Source: Macrotis lagotis (taxonomy: Eukaryota > Chordata > Mammalia > Peramelemorphia > Peramelidae). Taken from it: 64,000 bases of DNA. Position numbers and translations under genes: made by a program. The stretch spans positions 200,953,050 through 201,017,049 of the forward strand of contig NC_133662.1 in assembly GCF_037893015.1 (NCBI RefSeq), read 5' to 3'. Shown one piece after another: positions 63,590-64,000 of this stretch; positions within the stretch are counted from its first letter, which is position 1; each line of letters opens with the position of its first letter. The notes under the pieces were generated by a model. The model was not told the DNA's origin, searched no databases, and worked only from the letters and a program-made list of their open reading frames with translations.

Positions 63590-63800
63590 TCTTTTTAAAA
63601 AAAAATTCAATTTTTAAAATTTTGAATTTCAATTTCTCTCCTTCTCTCCAGGCCCTCTCTTACACCCATTGATAAGACAAACAATGTGATATTCATTAAT
63701 CATGTTTAGTCATGTAAAACATATGTTCATATTAGTAATGTGGTAACAATAAAGAAAATTAAAAAATGCTTCATTTTGCACTCATCTGTGTTCTCTTGGA
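63590..63800 (-). mobile_element. L1 3' UTR fragment, reverse
   Basis: 'tctctccttctctccaggcc', 'ttgataagacaaacaatgtg' and 'catgtaaaacatatgttcat' are reversed marsupial L1 3' UTR words. Confidence 0.6.
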
Positions 63801-64000
63801 GTCTTTGGAAGTGTCATGGATCACTAATGATCACAGTGATTAAATCTTTTCCTTCACTTTATATTTAAGTTTTTCTTTTTAAAAATTAAAAATATATCAG
63901 AATGGATTGCTTCAGTAGGGATTAGATTCACTAGAGGTTGACTGGAGGGCTGAGACTAAATAACTCATTGAGGATGTTAAAGAAAGGATGTTCTGAGATT

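Larger units (their letters stand above)
62254..64000 (-). other. DBT: DBT intron (runs off the window)
   Basis: Contains a forward SINE, CR1/L3-like fragments and an L1 3' UTR piece. The next DBT exon upstream (expected to encode the 'ATPAVRRLA' part) was not found before the window ends. Confidence 0.75.

Overview
This is vertebrate nuclear DNA and most likely marsupial. Coding sequence is a few percent of the window, split into short exons with GT/AG splice sites. The rest is AT-rich intron and intergenic DNA packed with retroelements. About 35 copies of one tRNA-derived SINE are present (A-box-like and B-box-like head, A-rich tail, many with clear target-site duplications), plus MIR, L1, L2, CR1/L3-like and RTE remnants. 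The SINE type, the marsupial-style L1 3' ends and a SINE with an RTE-like tail point to a marsupial. The exact species cannot be told from this.

Three genes are recognised by protein similarity recalled from knowledge, and their order matches human chromosome 1p21 (TRMT13 - LRRC39 - DBT). (1) The last two coding exons of TRMT13 (+ strand, 3277-4288), a tRNA 2'-O-ribose methyltransferase. (2) LRRC39 (- strand, 27274 down to 9894): seven coding exons giving 317 complete codons. The expected short terminal exon is not firmly located; a weak candidate is at 8587-8624. (3) The last six coding exons of DBT (- strand, 62253 down to 46619), the E2 subunit of the mitochondrial branched-chain alpha-keto acid dehydrogenase complex; its N-terminal exons lie beyond the right edge. 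Exon phases agree across every junction joined.

Layout: 1-3276 is TRMT13 intron; 3277-4700 TRMT13 end and 3' UTR; about 4700-8580 the tail-to-tail interval; 8.6-28.4 kb LRRC39; 28.4-46.6 kb intergenic DNA plus any long DBT 3' UTR; 46.6-64 kb DBT. TRMT13 and LRRC39 converge; LRRC39 and DBT run the same way. The three genes act in tRNA modification, the muscle sarcomere (by homology) and branched-chain amino acid breakdown, with no operon-like link.

No new multi-gene system, CRISPR array, phage or bacterial element was seen. The most notable observations are a switch in SINE orientation near 40 kb, a SINE cluster with strand-biased A-to-G differences, nested and tandem SINE insertions, a 178-bp CTC/GAG tract in an LRRC39 intron, an imperfect nine-residue tandem repeat in the DBT linker, and an unnamed dispersed repeat. 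All family assignments were made by eye; no search was run.
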